From contig CAJUTK010000001.1 of the NCBI GenBank assembly GCA_910589375.1, positions 372,001-436,000 on the forward strand: 64,000 nucleotides of DNA, written 5' to 3'. Made by a program: the position numbers and the translations under genes. Shown one piece after another: positions 9,210-19,040 of this stretch (the first letter of the stretch is position 1; each line of letters begins with the position of its first letter). The stretch comes from an uncultured Bacilli bacterium. Lineage in GTDB: Bacteria; Bacillota_I; Bacilli_A; RF39; UBA660. The notes beneath the pieces were generated by a model. It was not told the origin of the DNA. It did not search any database and worked only from the letters and a program-made list of their open reading frames with translations.

Positions 9210-9650
9210 ATGGGATATAGATCAGATGTAAGAATAGTTACATCAAAAAAAGGTTTTGATGAATTAAGAAAGTTTACAGATAATATTTTGAAAGAGAAAA
9301 ATTGGGAATATGGTAATTTATTAGATCAATGTAAGATGATTTACGAAAATAAGTATTCTAAATATTTTGGATGGGATTCTATAAAGTGGTACGAATATTG
9401 TGATGATTATGTAAGTGTTGATGCAATTATGAAAGGCTTGAATCATTTAAGAGAACAAGATCTATCATATAGATATGCTAGATTAGGAGAATCACTAGAT
9501 GATTATGAAGAATCTTATTATGAAAGTGATCAAGAAGATGAACAAGATTTAGAATATCCATGTTTGTTAAGACAGTTTGATGATAATTATACTATAGAAA
9601 ATATGATGGAATATGATGATTATGATAATCAAGAAGAAATGGAAGTGTAG
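9210..9650 (+). CDS. Acidic hypothetical ICE protein, MGYRSDV family
   Basis: This 146-residue protein starts MGYRSDVRIVTSKKGF. ATG at 9210 is 8 bases after AAGGAGG; the in-frame ATG at 9189 precedes that site and is rejected. The C-terminal third is strongly acidic with repeated Asp, Glu and Tyr. Proteins with this N-terminal signature occur in phages and mobile elements, but I know of no proven function. It is followed within 3 bases by another acidic protein. Confidence 0.6.
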   Translation: MGYRSDVRIVTSKKGFDELRKFTDNILKEKNWEYGNLLDQCKMIYENKYSKYFGWDSIKWYEYCDDYVSVDAIMKGLNHLREQDLSYRYARLGESLDDYEESYYESDQEDEQDLEYPCLLRQFDDNYTIENMMEYDDYDNQEEMEV

Positions 9651-9652
9651 AT

Positions 9653-10246
9653 ATGAATAAAATTTATGTTAATTGTGGAGGCAATCTACAATCTTTTGAC
9701 TCTAAGAAAGAAGTTATGGAATTTTATGAAGATTGTATTATGATGTCTGAAGGTTCAGAAAGAGAAAGATATACTAATATTTATTTTGAAGTAAAAGAAC
9801 ATTTGAGTGATAATCAAATATGTTTTACTGATGGAACAGAACATATATATGGTTCATCAATTGATCCAGAAGATGTAAGTTATGAAGAAGAAAAACAACT
9901 TATGGAGTGCTTTGATATAGATAAAACAGATTTATTAAGATTTAAAGCTGATAAATATTTGGCTAAAAATAATAATAAAATATATAAAAGTACACTTGAT
10001 AGATACGGAAATATTGAAGACTTATACAACGATTATATAATTAAAAGTAATGAAGTTTCATTTTATTATTTTGATGAACACAATCAAATTATTTGCATAG
10101 ATGCTACAGCATGTCCACCAGACAATTATTGGGTTGAAGAGTTTCCACTAGAAGACTATGAATATGCAGATAAATGGTTAAGTCAAGATTTGGAATATAG
10201 TGATTATTTAGAACAAAAGAGAAAAGATAACATAGAACTTGAATAG
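9653..10246 (+). CDS. Acidic hypothetical ICE protein
   Basis: This 197-residue soluble protein is rich in Asp, Glu and Tyr. It contains a segment, SEGSERERYTNIYFEV near residue 33, that resembles a conserved block in uncharacterised streptococcal and clostridial ICE proteins. It is translated immediately after its neighbour and precedes another acidic protein. DNA mimicry or anti-restriction is a possibility based only on charge and context. Confidence 0.55.
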   Translation: MNKIYVNCGGNLQSFDSKKEVMEFYEDCIMMSEGSERERYTNIYFEVKEHLSDNQICFTDGTEHIYGSSIDPEDVSYEEEKQLMECFDIDKTDLLRFKADKYLAKNNNKIYKSTLDRYGNIEDLYNDYIIKSNEVSFYYFDEHNQIICIDATACPPDNYWVEEFPLEDYEYADKWLSQDLEYSDYLEQKRKDNIELE

Positions 10247-10270
10247 TTCTTTTATTATGGGAGGAAGAGT

Positions 10271-10720
10271 ATGTATGATGATATAATAAATGATTTAAAA
10301 TTAGAACTAAAATTTTGTTATGGTTCAGATATTACAAATTATGATTCTGGTTATATTGGTGATGTATTTTCTGAAATTGCTGATAGCAATGTAGATATAT
10401 ATACATCAGATTTATTTGAATGGGGAAAAAATAATTTATGGTATATTGATGAAGCGACTAAAGAATTTGGTAATTCTAATGACATAATAAAACAGATTCA
10501 ACAAGGACAGTATTATGCTTATGAACAAGAATTATATGAATATAAAGATGATATCATGAAGTATTTTGCATATTCATATTTAAATGATAATGATATTAAA
10601 ATTACTGAAGATCAAGAAGAGGATTTAGAAAGTTATCTTTGTTCTTTAGACTCAAATGATACATTAGATAATATTATAGATTACTGTAGAGAATTAGATA
10701 AAGGATATGATATAGCATGA
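10271..10720 (+). CDS. Acidic hypothetical ICE protein
   Basis: This 149-residue, very acidic protein has no membrane helix and no recognised domain. GGGAGGAAG lies directly upstream of ATG 10271. Its stop overlaps the coupling-protein start (ATGA), so the two are probably translated together. It is another candidate for an ArdA-like DNA-mimic role, which is unproven. Confidence 0.55.
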   Translation: MYDDIINDLKLELKFCYGSDITNYDSGYIGDVFSEIADSNVDIYTSDLFEWGKNNLWYIDEATKEFGNSNDIIKQIQQGQYYAYEQELYEYKDDIMKYFAYSYLNDNDIKITEDQEEDLESYLCSLDSNDTLDNIIDYCRELDKGYDIA

Positions 10721-12828
10721 GTTCCACTTTAATTATCTTACTTGTGGTTTTAATAGTTTTTTTGTTAGGATTTATTTATCTTGAACCATTACTAATGAAG
10801 CATAAAGTAAAAAATGATAATGAATATGGCTCAGCAAGATTTAGTACAGAATCTGAAATAAAAAGTAACTTTAAAAAAGAAAAAGTTAATCATATTATTG
10901 AAGCAGGATTCCCTGTTTCTTTTAGCAAAGATTTAAAATATGTTTATTTTGACAGAGAAACACCCCATTATGTCTATTTAGGATCTACAGGTAGTGGTAA
11001 AAGTGTAACGGCAGTAATTCCTACTTGTACTTTTATTTCAAAAGCAAGAAAAAAACGAAGTGTTTTTATCACTGACCCAAAGGGTGAGATTTATCAAACT
11101 ACATCACAGATGTTTAAAAATCAAGGTTATAAGATATTAACTATAGATTTTAGAAATCCAGAATTATCAAATAAAATAAATGTGTTAGATCCAATAATTA
11201 AGGAATATGAAGAATATATTAAATATGAAAATAAATCTATTGAAATTCAAAATACTATAAATCCATATATTGAGCAAAATGATATATTAAATGATAAGTT
11301 AAAAAAACTAAAATTAAGTTTTACTAATATTTCTAGAATTAATAATAAAATTAAAAGTAACAAAGAGATAATTGATAAATTAAAAAATGATAAGATATCA
11401 ATGAATAATAAATCTATGTCACATTATGCTGAAACAAATAGACTTATATCTTCTTTATCAACAATGGTAATGCAGGAAAAGGTTGAACAAAAAGATCCTT
11501 TTTGGAATAACTCTGCAAAAAATCTTTTGGAAGGATTAATTGGATTCTTTTTAGAAGAGTATAAAATAGGTAATATAACTAAAGATAAAATTACTATGAC
11601 TAGTATTAGAAAATTTCAAAATAGTTCTATGGAAGAAAACAATTTTAAAAAATTCAAAGATTATATTAATACAAAAGAATACGGTAATAAGTCAAAAGAT
11701 GCTTTAGTTAGTATATTAAGTGCTAGTGATAATACATATAAATCTATCACAGCAGTATTCGGTCAAAAAATGAATATATTTGATGATATTAATGTTGCAA
11801 ATGTAACTAGCACAAGTGATTTTGAATTTAATATTTTAGGTAAAGAACCAGTTGCTTTATATGTTATAGTTCCAGATGAAGATAAAACATATTTTACTCT
11901 TGTAACTATTATAGTAGGATTACTATATAGAGATTTAGTAAAACTTGCTAATAGTAATGATAAAAAGAAATTACCTTTAGAAATAGATTTTATTCTTGAT
12001 GAATTTGCTAACTGTCCACCACTTGCTGATATAGAAGCAATAGTTTCTGTAGCAAGATCAAGAGGTATGCATTTTCATTTTTTTATTCAATCTTTTTCTC
12101 AATTGGATAATGTTTATGGTAAGGATGTTGCACAAATTATTCTTGATAACTGTGGATTGGTATATCTTAAGACTAATACTCAAGAAACAGCTGAAGCAAT
12201 TTCAAAAAGGTTAGGTAAGAAGACTATTGAATCTAATAGTGTAAGGCAATCTATGTCTTTAATGAATTATAATGGAGATAAATCTACTAATCTGATTGGC
12301 AGAGATTTAATGACCCCAGAAGAAGTAAAGCAGTTACATTACAAGACAATTATTTTTCCAATCATAGGATTTCCTATATTTAGAGATACTGTTTTGTATA
12401 GTAAGTTTAATTGCTATGAATCAGGTAATGTTGAAAGAACATCTAATCCATTAAAGAACCTATCTAATACATATTTTGTTGTTGAAGATATTAAGCATGA
12501 AGTTAAAAACAAGAGGCCAAGAGATAATAAAGCTTCTAAAGAATATTATGATGCTTTAGAACTTGCTGATAGGGAGAATTTAAAACCAGTTGAAATTATA
12601 ATTGAAAAGATATTTAAAACCGATTTTGATATCAAATATAATATTACAGCAAATCATAGATCTTATATGAAAGTCGAAGTTAATAGACAATTAATTCAAA
12701 AAGAAAAATCTTTGCTAAATACCAAAATAAAGTCAGAATTTTATCATACTGAAATAAAAGAATCTGAAGATAAAACAATAATAAATATTTATAATGAGAA
12801 TCCTAATTTAAGTTTAGGTATGAAATAA
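10717..12828 (+). CDS. VirD4/TraG-type coupling protein
   Basis: This 703-residue protein has an N-terminal membrane helix (about residues 3-22). Walker A GSTGSGKS is at residues 89-96 and Walker B (DFILDEFANC) near residue 424, followed by SVARSRGMHF and an FIQSFSQ segment typical of the family. It should join the relaxosome to the secretion channel and pump DNA. A long helical insertion (about residues 165-245) sits between the ATP-binding motifs, common in Gram-positive versions. Its start overlaps the preceding gene by 4 bases. Confidence 0.93.
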   Translation: MSSTLIILLVVLIVFLLGFIYLEPLLMKHKVKNDNEYGSARFSTESEIKSNFKKEKVNHIIEAGFPVSFSKDLKYVYFDRETPHYVYLGSTGSGKSVTAVIPTCTFISKARKKRSVFITDPKGEIYQTTSQMFKNQGYKILTIDFRNPELSNKINVLDPIIKEYEEYIKYENKSIEIQNTINPYIEQNDILNDKLKKLKLSFTNISRINNKIKSNKEIIDKLKNDKISMNNKSMSHYAETNRLISSLSTMVMQEKVEQKDPFWNNSAKNLLEGLIGFFLEEYKIGNITKDKITMTSIRKFQNSSMEENNFKKFKDYINTKEYGNKSKDALVSILSASDNTYKSITAVFGQKMNIFDDINVANVTSTSDFEFNILGKEPVALYVIVPDEDKTYFTLVTIIVGLLYRDLVKLANSNDKKKLPLEIDFILDEFANCPPLADIEAIVSVARSRGMHFHFFIQSFSQLDNVYGKDVAQIILDNCGLVYLKTNTQETAEAISKRLGKKTIESNSVRQSMSLMNYNGDKSTNLIGRDLMTPEEVKQLHYKTIIFPIIGFPIFRDTVLYSKFNCYESGNVERTSNPLKNLSNTYFVVEDIKHEVKNKRPRDNKASKEYYDALELADRENLKPVEIIIEKIFKTDFDIKYNITANHRSYMKVEVNRQLIQKEKSLLNTKIKSEFYHTEIKESEDKTIINIYNENPNLSLGMK

Positions 12829-12829
12829 G

Positions 12830-12857
12830 GCTAGTCACGATGACTAGCTTCTTTTTT
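12830..12857 (+). terminator. Rho-independent terminator after coupling-protein gene
   Basis: GCTAGTCA (12830-12837), loop CGA and TGACTAGC (12841-12848) form a perfect 8-bp stem followed by TTCTTTTTTT. It closes the transfer operon. Confidence 0.9.
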
Positions 12858-12890
12858 TATGGTAAAATAGTATACGAAAAGGTGATTAGT

Positions 12891-13457
12891 TTGAATAAGA
12901 TTTATGTAATAGGTATTAATAGTGAAGCTATTTCTGTATTAAAAAAAGCAAAAGCCTTAAATAGTGAAATAATTACTGTTTTAGTAGATGAAAACAGTAA
13001 TACTGATGTGGATATATTTATTAAATATGATTTTGGCTTTAATGATTTTAAGGGAAAAGGATATAAAGGAATTGCTATAGATTTATTAGATTCTATTAGG
13101 GGCACTGTTGAAGAATTATATGATAAGATTGATGAAAATGATAAAATAATTATTTTTAACAATTTATTTAATACAGGATCATTAGAAATGTTTTATTACT
13201 TATGTGATAAAATCGGTCATAAAGTGAGTAATTGTTATATTCTGGTATGTAATGGATATAATTTTTTAGGTAAGGCAAGGAAAGAATATAATAATGAGAT
13301 TTTAGAAAAAATATATGATTTAAATTATAAGATTTATGAAATAGATGGTGATGAAATTTCAAAATTTAAAAATGCAACAGATGTTATACAAAAAATAGAA
13401 TGTGTATATGATGAATTTTATAATTACATTAAAAATATTTTAGATGAAGTTTTTTGA
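12891..13457 (+). CDS. Degenerate FtsZ/tubulin-like GTPase-fold protein
   Basis: This 188-residue protein starts at TTG 12891, after AAAGGTGA at 12878-12885. The pattern follows the FtsZ N-terminal domain: opening strand KIYVIGINSEA where FtsZ has the GVGGGG loop; DKIIIFNNLFNTGSLEM at the GGGTGTG position; then CYILVCNGYNFLGKARKEY aligning with the VTKPFNFEGKKR block. The Gly-rich nucleotide loop is largely lost and there is no T7-loop domain, so it probably cannot form a normal filament. It might interfere with or bind host FtsZ. This is an alignment made by eye. Confidence 0.5.
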   Translation: MNKIYVIGINSEAISVLKKAKALNSEIITVLVDENSNTDVDIFIKYDFGFNDFKGKGYKGIAIDLLDSIRGTVEELYDKIDENDKIIIFNNLFNTGSLEMFYYLCDKIGHKVSNCYILVCNGYNFLGKARKEYNNEILEKIYDLNYKIYEIDGDEISKFKNATDVIQKIECVYDEFYNYIKNILDEVF

Positions 13458-13469
13458 AGAAAGATAGTG

Positions 13470-13982
13470 ATGATAATGAATAATGATTACGAATTTAAAA
13501 ATGATAAATATGACATAATTGGATTTAATTTGTCGAAAAATGTCGAACAATATGATTTTGCAAATAAACTTGGTGATTTAGAAGAACTATGTTGGGGTTT
13601 TAATATTAATGGCAACTTAATTGGTGTAAGTTCATATGGTAATTATCCATTAGATTCGTATTCAGCATTAGTAAAAAATAATGATTTTTATATATTAAGT
13701 GATTTTGATTTATATAGAATTAATTTAGATACTTTAGAATGTATGCTGAAACTAAATTTAGAAGATTATGCTCCAATGGATGAGATATATAATTTCTATA
13801 ATGGAGAAATTTTAGTTGGAGAACAGAGCATAGTTTATATTGAAAGTGATGAAATTATATGGGAATATAATTCGATGACATATATTCAATCAACTATTAT
13901 ATTTAAAGATGACACTATAGAAGTAGTTGAAGATGAACCATATAATAAATTTGTTTTAGATAAAAATGGGAATAGAATCTAA
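13470..13982 (+). CDS. Hypothetical beta-rich protein
   Basis: This protein of about 170 residues has repeated short strands with NNDFYILSDFDLYRI and ESDEIIWEYN segments, resembling blades of a beta-propeller or WD-like immunity protein. Start choice is uncertain: ATG 13470 and ATG 13476 are both possible, and the ribosome binding site is weak. No family is recognised. It lies between the FtsZ-like gene and the restriction locus and ends at its own terminator. Confidence 0.5.
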   Translation: MIMNNDYEFKNDKYDIIGFNLSKNVEQYDFANKLGDLEELCWGFNINGNLIGVSSYGNYPLDSYSALVKNNDFYILSDFDLYRINLDTLECMLKLNLEDYAPMDEIYNFYNGEILVGEQSIVYIESDEIIWEYNSMTYIQSTIIFKDDTIEVVEDEPYNKFVLDKNGNRI

Positions 13983-13994
13983 TTTAATGACTTT

Positions 13995-14025
13995 AGCAAT
14001 TATGAAAGATTAATTGCTTTTTATT
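13995..14025 (+). terminator. Rho-independent terminator
   Basis: AGCAATTA (13995-14002) pairs perfectly with TAATTGCT (14011-14018), followed by TTTTATT. It separates the restriction locus from upstream transcription. Confidence 0.75.
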
Positions 14026-14054
14026 GTGAAACCATAGAGTAAAATGTCGAATTA

Positions 14055-14063
14055 TGATATAAT
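14055..14063 (+). promoter_or_regulatory. Extended -10 promoter for hsdR-hsdM
   Basis: TATAAT at 14058-14063 is preceded by TG one base upstream (extended -10). The -35 region is poor. It starts the restriction-modification operon about 30 bases before hsdR. Confidence 0.55.
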
Positions 14064-14095
14064 TATAGGGAGATTTATTCTTGGGTGGTGAGATA

Positions 14096-16846
14096 ATGAG
14101 TAGCTATGAAAGTGAAGCTAGATTAGAAGATAAGATGATAGATCAACTTGTTAAGCAAGGATATGAAAAAATCCAAATAGATGATGTTGATTCATTAGAA
14201 AAGAATTTTAGAAATCAAGTTAACAGACATAATAAGATAGAATTAAAAGGTAAAGAGTTATCAGATAAAGAATTTGAAAGATTAATGGTGAAAATATCTG
14301 GTAAGGGTGTTTTTCAATCTGCAAAGGAATTAAGACAAAAACAAGATATTCAAAGAGATGATGGCTCAATAGTATATATTGAATTATTTAATACTAAAGA
14401 TTGGTGTAAAAATCTCTTTCAAGTAACCCACCAAACAACTGTAGAAGGCAAATATACTAATAGATATGATGTTACAATTCTAATTAATGGTCTTCCTTTA
14501 GTTCAGATAGAATTAAAAAGAAGAGGAATTGATATGAAAGAAGCTTTTAATCAAATTAAAAGATATAAAAGACATTCATACTTTGGATTGTATAAATATA
14601 TTCAATTATTTATTATTAGTAATGGGGTTGATACTAAATATTTTGCTAATGGAGATCAAGAATTAAATTATGGCTTCACATTTTACTGGACTGATCCAGA
14701 TAATAATAGAATCACTAATCTAGAACAATTCTGTTTATTCTTTTTAGATAGATGTCATATAGGAAAAATGATTGCTAGATACATGATAATTAATGAAACT
14801 GAAAAAATGCTTATGGTAATGAGGCCTTATCAAGTATATGCAGTAGAAAATATAGTTTCTCGTGCTTTAGATACAAGTAATAATGGATATATATGGCATA
14901 CTACTGGATCAGGTAAAACAATTACATCATTCAAAACTAGTCAAATTCTATCTTTAGAACCATCTATAAATCAGGTATTCTTTTTAGTAGATAGAAAAGA
15001 TTTAGATAAACAAACATTAGATGAATTTAATAAATTTGAACCAGGCTGTGTAGATATGACTAATCAAACAGATAAGTTAATACAACAAATAAAGGATAGT
15101 TCTAAACCACTTATAATTACTACAATTCAGAAAATGGCTAATGCATGTTCAAATCCTAAATATGCTAATGTTATGGAAAAATATAAAGATTTAAAAACAG
15201 TATTTATAATAGATGAGTGTCATAGATCTCAATTTGGAGATATGCATAGGCAAATTTCTAAAACATTTACAAAAGCACAATACTTTGGATTTACTGGTAC
15301 TCCTAGATTTAAGGAAAATCCTTCACAAGATGGAAGAAGTACAGCAGACATCTTTGAGAAATGTTTACATACATATTTAATTAAAGATGCTATAAAAGAT
15401 GAAAATGTATTAGGGTTCTCTGTTGACTATATGAAATTTGTTGAATTTAATGGACAAACAGAAGAAGATTTAATGGTTGAAGGTATAGATACTGATGAAG
15501 TGTTCATGGCAGATGATAGAGTAACTTTAATAGCAAATGATATTATTAAACATCACAATACCAAAACTCATAATAAAAAGTATAATGCAATATTTACAGT
15601 TTCTTCTATACCTCTATTAATAAAATATTATGATGCTTTTAAAACAGTTGATCATGATTTAAAAATTGGTGCAATATTTACTTATGGGGCAAATGAAGAT
15701 TTAGATAAAAATCCAGAACATTCAAGAGAATCATTAGATAGAATAATTGATGACTATAACAAGATATATAAAACAAATTTTTCATCACATACTTTTGATT
15801 CATATTTTAGAGATATTTGTAAAAAAATTAAAAATACTGAAATTGATATAGTAATAGTTGTTAATATGCTACTTACTGGATTTGATGCAAAAAGATTAAA
15901 TACTTTATATGTTGATAAGTCATTGAAGTATCATGACCTTATTCAAGCATTCTCAAGAACTAACAGAGTTGAAACAGATACAAAACCATTTGGGAATATT
16001 GTATGTTATAGAACAACTAAATCCAGAGTAGATGAGGCAGTAAAATTATTCTCTCAAACAAGTAGCATTGATACTGTTATAATGGCACCATATGAAACTT
16101 ATATTGAAAAATTTAATAATGCAGTTGAAAAACTTTTATCAATAACCCCTGTAGTAGAAAGTGTTGATTCTCTTGAAAGAGAAGAGGATATAAAAGAATT
16201 TATTATAGCATTTAGAGAAGTTGCTAAGTTATTAGTAAGTTTGAAGACATTTAATCAATTTGATTTAGATAATTCTGATTCATTAATTAATACTCAAATA
16301 TTTGAAGATTATAAAAGCAAATATTATGAACTATACAGAAAGTTATCAAACGATAAAGAAAAGAGTTCGATTCTTAATGATGTAACATTCTCTCTTGAAT
16401 TGATTCAAACTGATAAGATTAATGTTTCATATATACTTAATTTAATAAGAAATGTTGATCTTGCAAATGAAGAACAAAAAGTAAAAGATATTGCTGATAT
16501 TCAAAGTAAATTAGTTAATATTACAGATGATGAATTATTCTTAAAAGCTGATTTAATTAAGAGTTTCTTAACTTCTATTTTACCAGCTTTAAAAGAAGAT
16601 GATTCAATTGATGAAGCATTAGATAATCATATGAATAAAGAAAGACAAAAAGAAATAGAAAGTTTTGCTAATAACAACAATATTAAGATGGAAACACTAG
16701 TAACCATAATTAATGAATTTGAATATAGTGGTATATTTCCAGATGAATTAATAGGACAATCTATTGAAGCACCTTTCTTAAAGAAAATATCAATTATTGA
16801 AAATATTAAGGGATTTGTTAAAAATCTTTTAAAGAAATATATGTAG
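14096..16846 (+). CDS. hsdR: Type I restriction endonuclease R subunit
   Basis: This 916-residue protein has an N-terminal PD-(D/E)xK nuclease core (Asp near residue 126, then QIELKRR near residue 137). Walker A TTGSGKT follows at about residue 269, and the DECH helicase motif near residue 373. It translocates DNA and cuts unmethylated targets with HsdM and HsdS. ATG 14096 is chosen because GGTGGTGAG is its ribosome binding site; a TTG at 14081 lies upstream of it. Length is normal. hsdM follows after 11 bases. Confidence 0.95.
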   Translation: MSSYESEARLEDKMIDQLVKQGYEKIQIDDVDSLEKNFRNQVNRHNKIELKGKELSDKEFERLMVKISGKGVFQSAKELRQKQDIQRDDGSIVYIELFNTKDWCKNLFQVTHQTTVEGKYTNRYDVTILINGLPLVQIELKRRGIDMKEAFNQIKRYKRHSYFGLYKYIQLFIISNGVDTKYFANGDQELNYGFTFYWTDPDNNRITNLEQFCLFFLDRCHIGKMIARYMIINETEKMLMVMRPYQVYAVENIVSRALDTSNNGYIWHTTGSGKTITSFKTSQILSLEPSINQVFFLVDRKDLDKQTLDEFNKFEPGCVDMTNQTDKLIQQIKDSSKPLIITTIQKMANACSNPKYANVMEKYKDLKTVFIIDECHRSQFGDMHRQISKTFTKAQYFGFTGTPRFKENPSQDGRSTADIFEKCLHTYLIKDAIKDENVLGFSVDYMKFVEFNGQTEEDLMVEGIDTDEVFMADDRVTLIANDIIKHHNTKTHNKKYNAIFTVSSIPLLIKYYDAFKTVDHDLKIGAIFTYGANEDLDKNPEHSRESLDRIIDDYNKIYKTNFSSHTFDSYFRDICKKIKNTEIDIVIVVNMLLTGFDAKRLNTLYVDKSLKYHDLIQAFSRTNRVETDTKPFGNIVCYRTTKSRVDEAVKLFSQTSSIDTVIMAPYETYIEKFNNAVEKLLSITPVVESVDSLEREEDIKEFIIAFREVAKLLVSLKTFNQFDLDNSDSLINTQIFEDYKSKYYELYRKLSNDKEKSSILNDVTFSLELIQTDKINVSYILNLIRNVDLANEEQKVKDIADIQSKLVNITDDELFLKADLIKSFLTSILPALKEDDSIDEALDNHMNKERQKEIESFANNNNIKMETLVTIINEFEYSGIFPDELIGQSIEAPFLKKISIIENIKGFVKNLLKKYM

Positions 16847-16857
16847 GAGGTTAAATT

Positions 16858-18429
16858 ATGTCTAGAGAAGAAAAACAACAATCACAACAGGCAGAACTAC
16901 AAAAGCAGTTGTGGAGCATTGCAAATACCTTAAGAGGAAATATGGATGCTAATGATTTTAAAAATTACATATTAGGTCTGATTTTTTATAGATATTTATC
17001 TGAAAATCTAGTTAATTATGTTAATAATGTTTATTTAAAAGATGATGATTTAAAGTATGAAGAAGCATGGAGCAAAGAAGAATATAGAGAGGCATTAAAA
17101 AATCAGTTAATAAACGATTCTAATATGGGATATTTTGTTGAAGCTGATTATTTATGGAGTACACTTATAAGTAAGATTAAGACTGGAAAATTTGATATTT
17201 CAATGTTAGCAAAAGCAGTAAATATCATATCTGAATCTACTTTAGGTAATGAATCAGAAGATGATTTTGAAAATCTATTTGAAGACATGGACTTAAATAA
17301 CTCTAAACTTGGTAGAGGTGAAGCTGAAAGAACTAAATTAATATCTACTATCATGCTTAAGATAGATGATATTGATTTCCATCATGAAGATGCAGAAATA
17401 GATGTACTAGGTGATGCTTATGAATATCTTATTTCTAACTTTGCTGCATCAGCTGGAAAAAAGGCTGGCGAATTCTATACTCCTCAACAAGTTTCAAGAA
17501 TATTAGCTAAATTGGTTACTTTAAACAAAGCAAAACTACAATCTGTATATGATCCAACCTGTGGATCTGGATCTTTACTATTAAGAGTTGGTAAAGAAAC
17601 AAAAGTAACTTCTTATTATGGACAAGAATTTAATTCTACTACATACAACTTAGCACGAATGAATATGCTATTGCATGGAGTATCGTTTAAGCATTTTGAT
17701 ATTAAAAATGATGATACTTTGGAAAGACCTAGACATTTAGATTTAGTTCCACCAGGATTCGATGCAATAGTTGCTAATCCTCCATATTCTGCTCAATGGA
17801 GTGCTGATCCTAAATTTATGGAAGATGAAAGATTTAGTGCATATGGTAAACTAGCTCCTAAATCAAAAGCAGATTTTGCATTTATTCAACACATGATTTA
17901 TTCTTTATCAGATAATGGAACAATGGCAGTTGTTTTACCTCATGGAGTTTTATTCAGAGGTGCTTCTGAGGGAACAATAAGAGAATACCTTATTAAAGAA
18001 AAAAATTATTTGGATGCTGTAATAGGATTACCTGCAAATATATTTTATGGAACAAGTATTCCAACATGCATATTAGTATTTAAAAAATGTAGAGAAAACG
18101 AAGAAAATATTTTATTTATTGATGCATCAAAAGAATTTGAGCCAGGTAAGAATCAAAATAGACTTCGTGATGAAGATGTTGATAAAATTATTAAAACCTA
18201 TACAGATAGAGAAGAAATAGAAAAGTATAGTCATATTGCTCCTTTATCTGAAATAATAGAAAACGATTACAATCTGAATATTCCTAGATATGTTGATACA
18301 TTTGAAGAGGAAGAAGAAATTGATATTAAGGCAGTACAGCAAGATCTAAAAGAAATAGATAAACAAATAGCAGAAGTTGATAAGGAACTTAATGTTTACT
18401 TAAAAGAATTAGGATTAGATGAATTATAA
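16858..18429 (+). CDS. hsdM: Type I DNA methyltransferase M subunit
   Basis: This 523-residue N6-adenine methyltransferase has an N-terminal HsdM helical domain. The SAM-binding DPTCGSGSLL motif is near residue 232 and the catalytic NPPYS motif at residues 307-311. TAGGAGG lies upstream of ATG 16858. It pairs with HsdS to methylate the target and with HsdR to restrict. Unusually, the next gene downstream is a reversed hsdS cassette, so no HsdS is read from this operon in the present orientation. Confidence 0.96.
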   Translation: MSREEKQQSQQAELQKQLWSIANTLRGNMDANDFKNYILGLIFYRYLSENLVNYVNNVYLKDDDLKYEEAWSKEEYREALKNQLINDSNMGYFVEADYLWSTLISKIKTGKFDISMLAKAVNIISESTLGNESEDDFENLFEDMDLNNSKLGRGEAERTKLISTIMLKIDDIDFHHEDAEIDVLGDAYEYLISNFAASAGKKAGEFYTPQQVSRILAKLVTLNKAKLQSVYDPTCGSGSLLLRVGKETKVTSYYGQEFNSTTYNLARMNMLLHGVSFKHFDIKNDDTLERPRHLDLVPPGFDAIVANPPYSAQWSADPKFMEDERFSAYGKLAPKSKADFAFIQHMIYSLSDNGTMAVVLPHGVLFRGASEGTIREYLIKEKNYLDAVIGLPANIFYGTSIPTCILVFKKCRENEENILFIDASKEFEPGKNQNRLRDEDVDKIIKTYTDREEIEKYSHIAPLSEIIENDYNLNIPRYVDTFEEEEEIDIKAVQQDLKEIDKQIAEVDKELNVYLKELGLDEL

Positions 18430-18432
18430 AAT

Positions 18433-18474
18433 AAAAGGATTTATACAAACATGCTTTGCATAAGTCCTTTTTTT
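18433..18474. repeat. hsdS 3' inverted repeat, left copy
   Basis: This 42-bp segment matches 22441-22482 in inverted orientation with one mismatch. It covers the shared C-terminal GLMQSMFV coding end. A diverged direct copy also lies at about 19030-19068, at the end of the full minus-strand hsdS. Confidence 0.85.
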
Positions 18475-19040
18475 AGTTCCTGTAATGATGTAAGTTTATT
18501 ATTTTCTTTATCAATTTTAGTATTTATTATATTTAAGATATTACTGACTTTATTTGATTCGTTAACATTAGGTAATTTAATATTTATATTTGCCATTACA
18601 TTATTCATAAGTTTTGGATTTCCAACATAAGACACATGTTTAGGTGTTATATAATTTAGTAATTCAGCCGTTAACTCATTTACATATTCATTTTTATTAT
18701 TGTATAAAACTCCACACACATTAGTACATCTAAATTTTCCATTCCTATAGAAAACTTTCCCAGCATTAGCACCATCAGTTGTCCATGTTAAATATTTTCC
18801 TTCAAAATCATATTTGTTATCATAACCCAAAATACCATTATTGGAAGTTTGCGAAGAATAAACTGGATATTTGTATTCTTCATTAATACATTCTTTCAAT
18901 TCTGTTTTAGGGATAACAATTCCTCTAGTAATTGTAAATAATTCTGAAACTTTATAATTATTCCAATTTAAATTATTGTTTTTTAATTTGAAAATTAGTC
19001 CTTTTTTAAATAAAGAAGATACTAAAAAAAACTTATACAA
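18441..19040 (-). CDS. hsdS: Half-size HsdS cassette (one target-recognition domain)
   Basis: This 199-residue fragment has one target-recognition domain. It starts at the central conserved block (SSLFKKGLIF) and ends with LKKGLMQSMFV, so it equals the second half of an HsdS. The DNA at 18993-19013 is a 21-bp perfect inverted copy of 21845-21865 in the plus-strand hsdS, and its 3' end (18433-18474) is a near-perfect inverted copy of 22441-22482. It is best read as a silent second-domain cassette for recombination, though it could make a half-subunit. It overlaps the next hsdS by 8 bases. Confidence 0.8.
   Translation of the reverse strand: MYKFFLVSSLFKKGLIFKLKNNNLNWNNYKVSELFTITRGIVIPKTELKECINEEYKYPVYSSQTSNNGILGYDNKYDFEGKYLTWTTDGANAGKVFYRNGKFRCTNVCGVLYNNKNEYVNELTAELLNYITPKHVSYVGNPKLMNNVMANINIKLPNVNESNKVSNILNIINTKIDKENNKLTSLQELKKGLMQSMFV
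18993..19013. repeat. Inverted repeat at head of half hsdS cassette
   Basis: This is a 21-bp perfect inverted match to 21845-21865. It encodes the LFKKGLI block that joins coil and second recognition domain. Confidence 0.85.
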
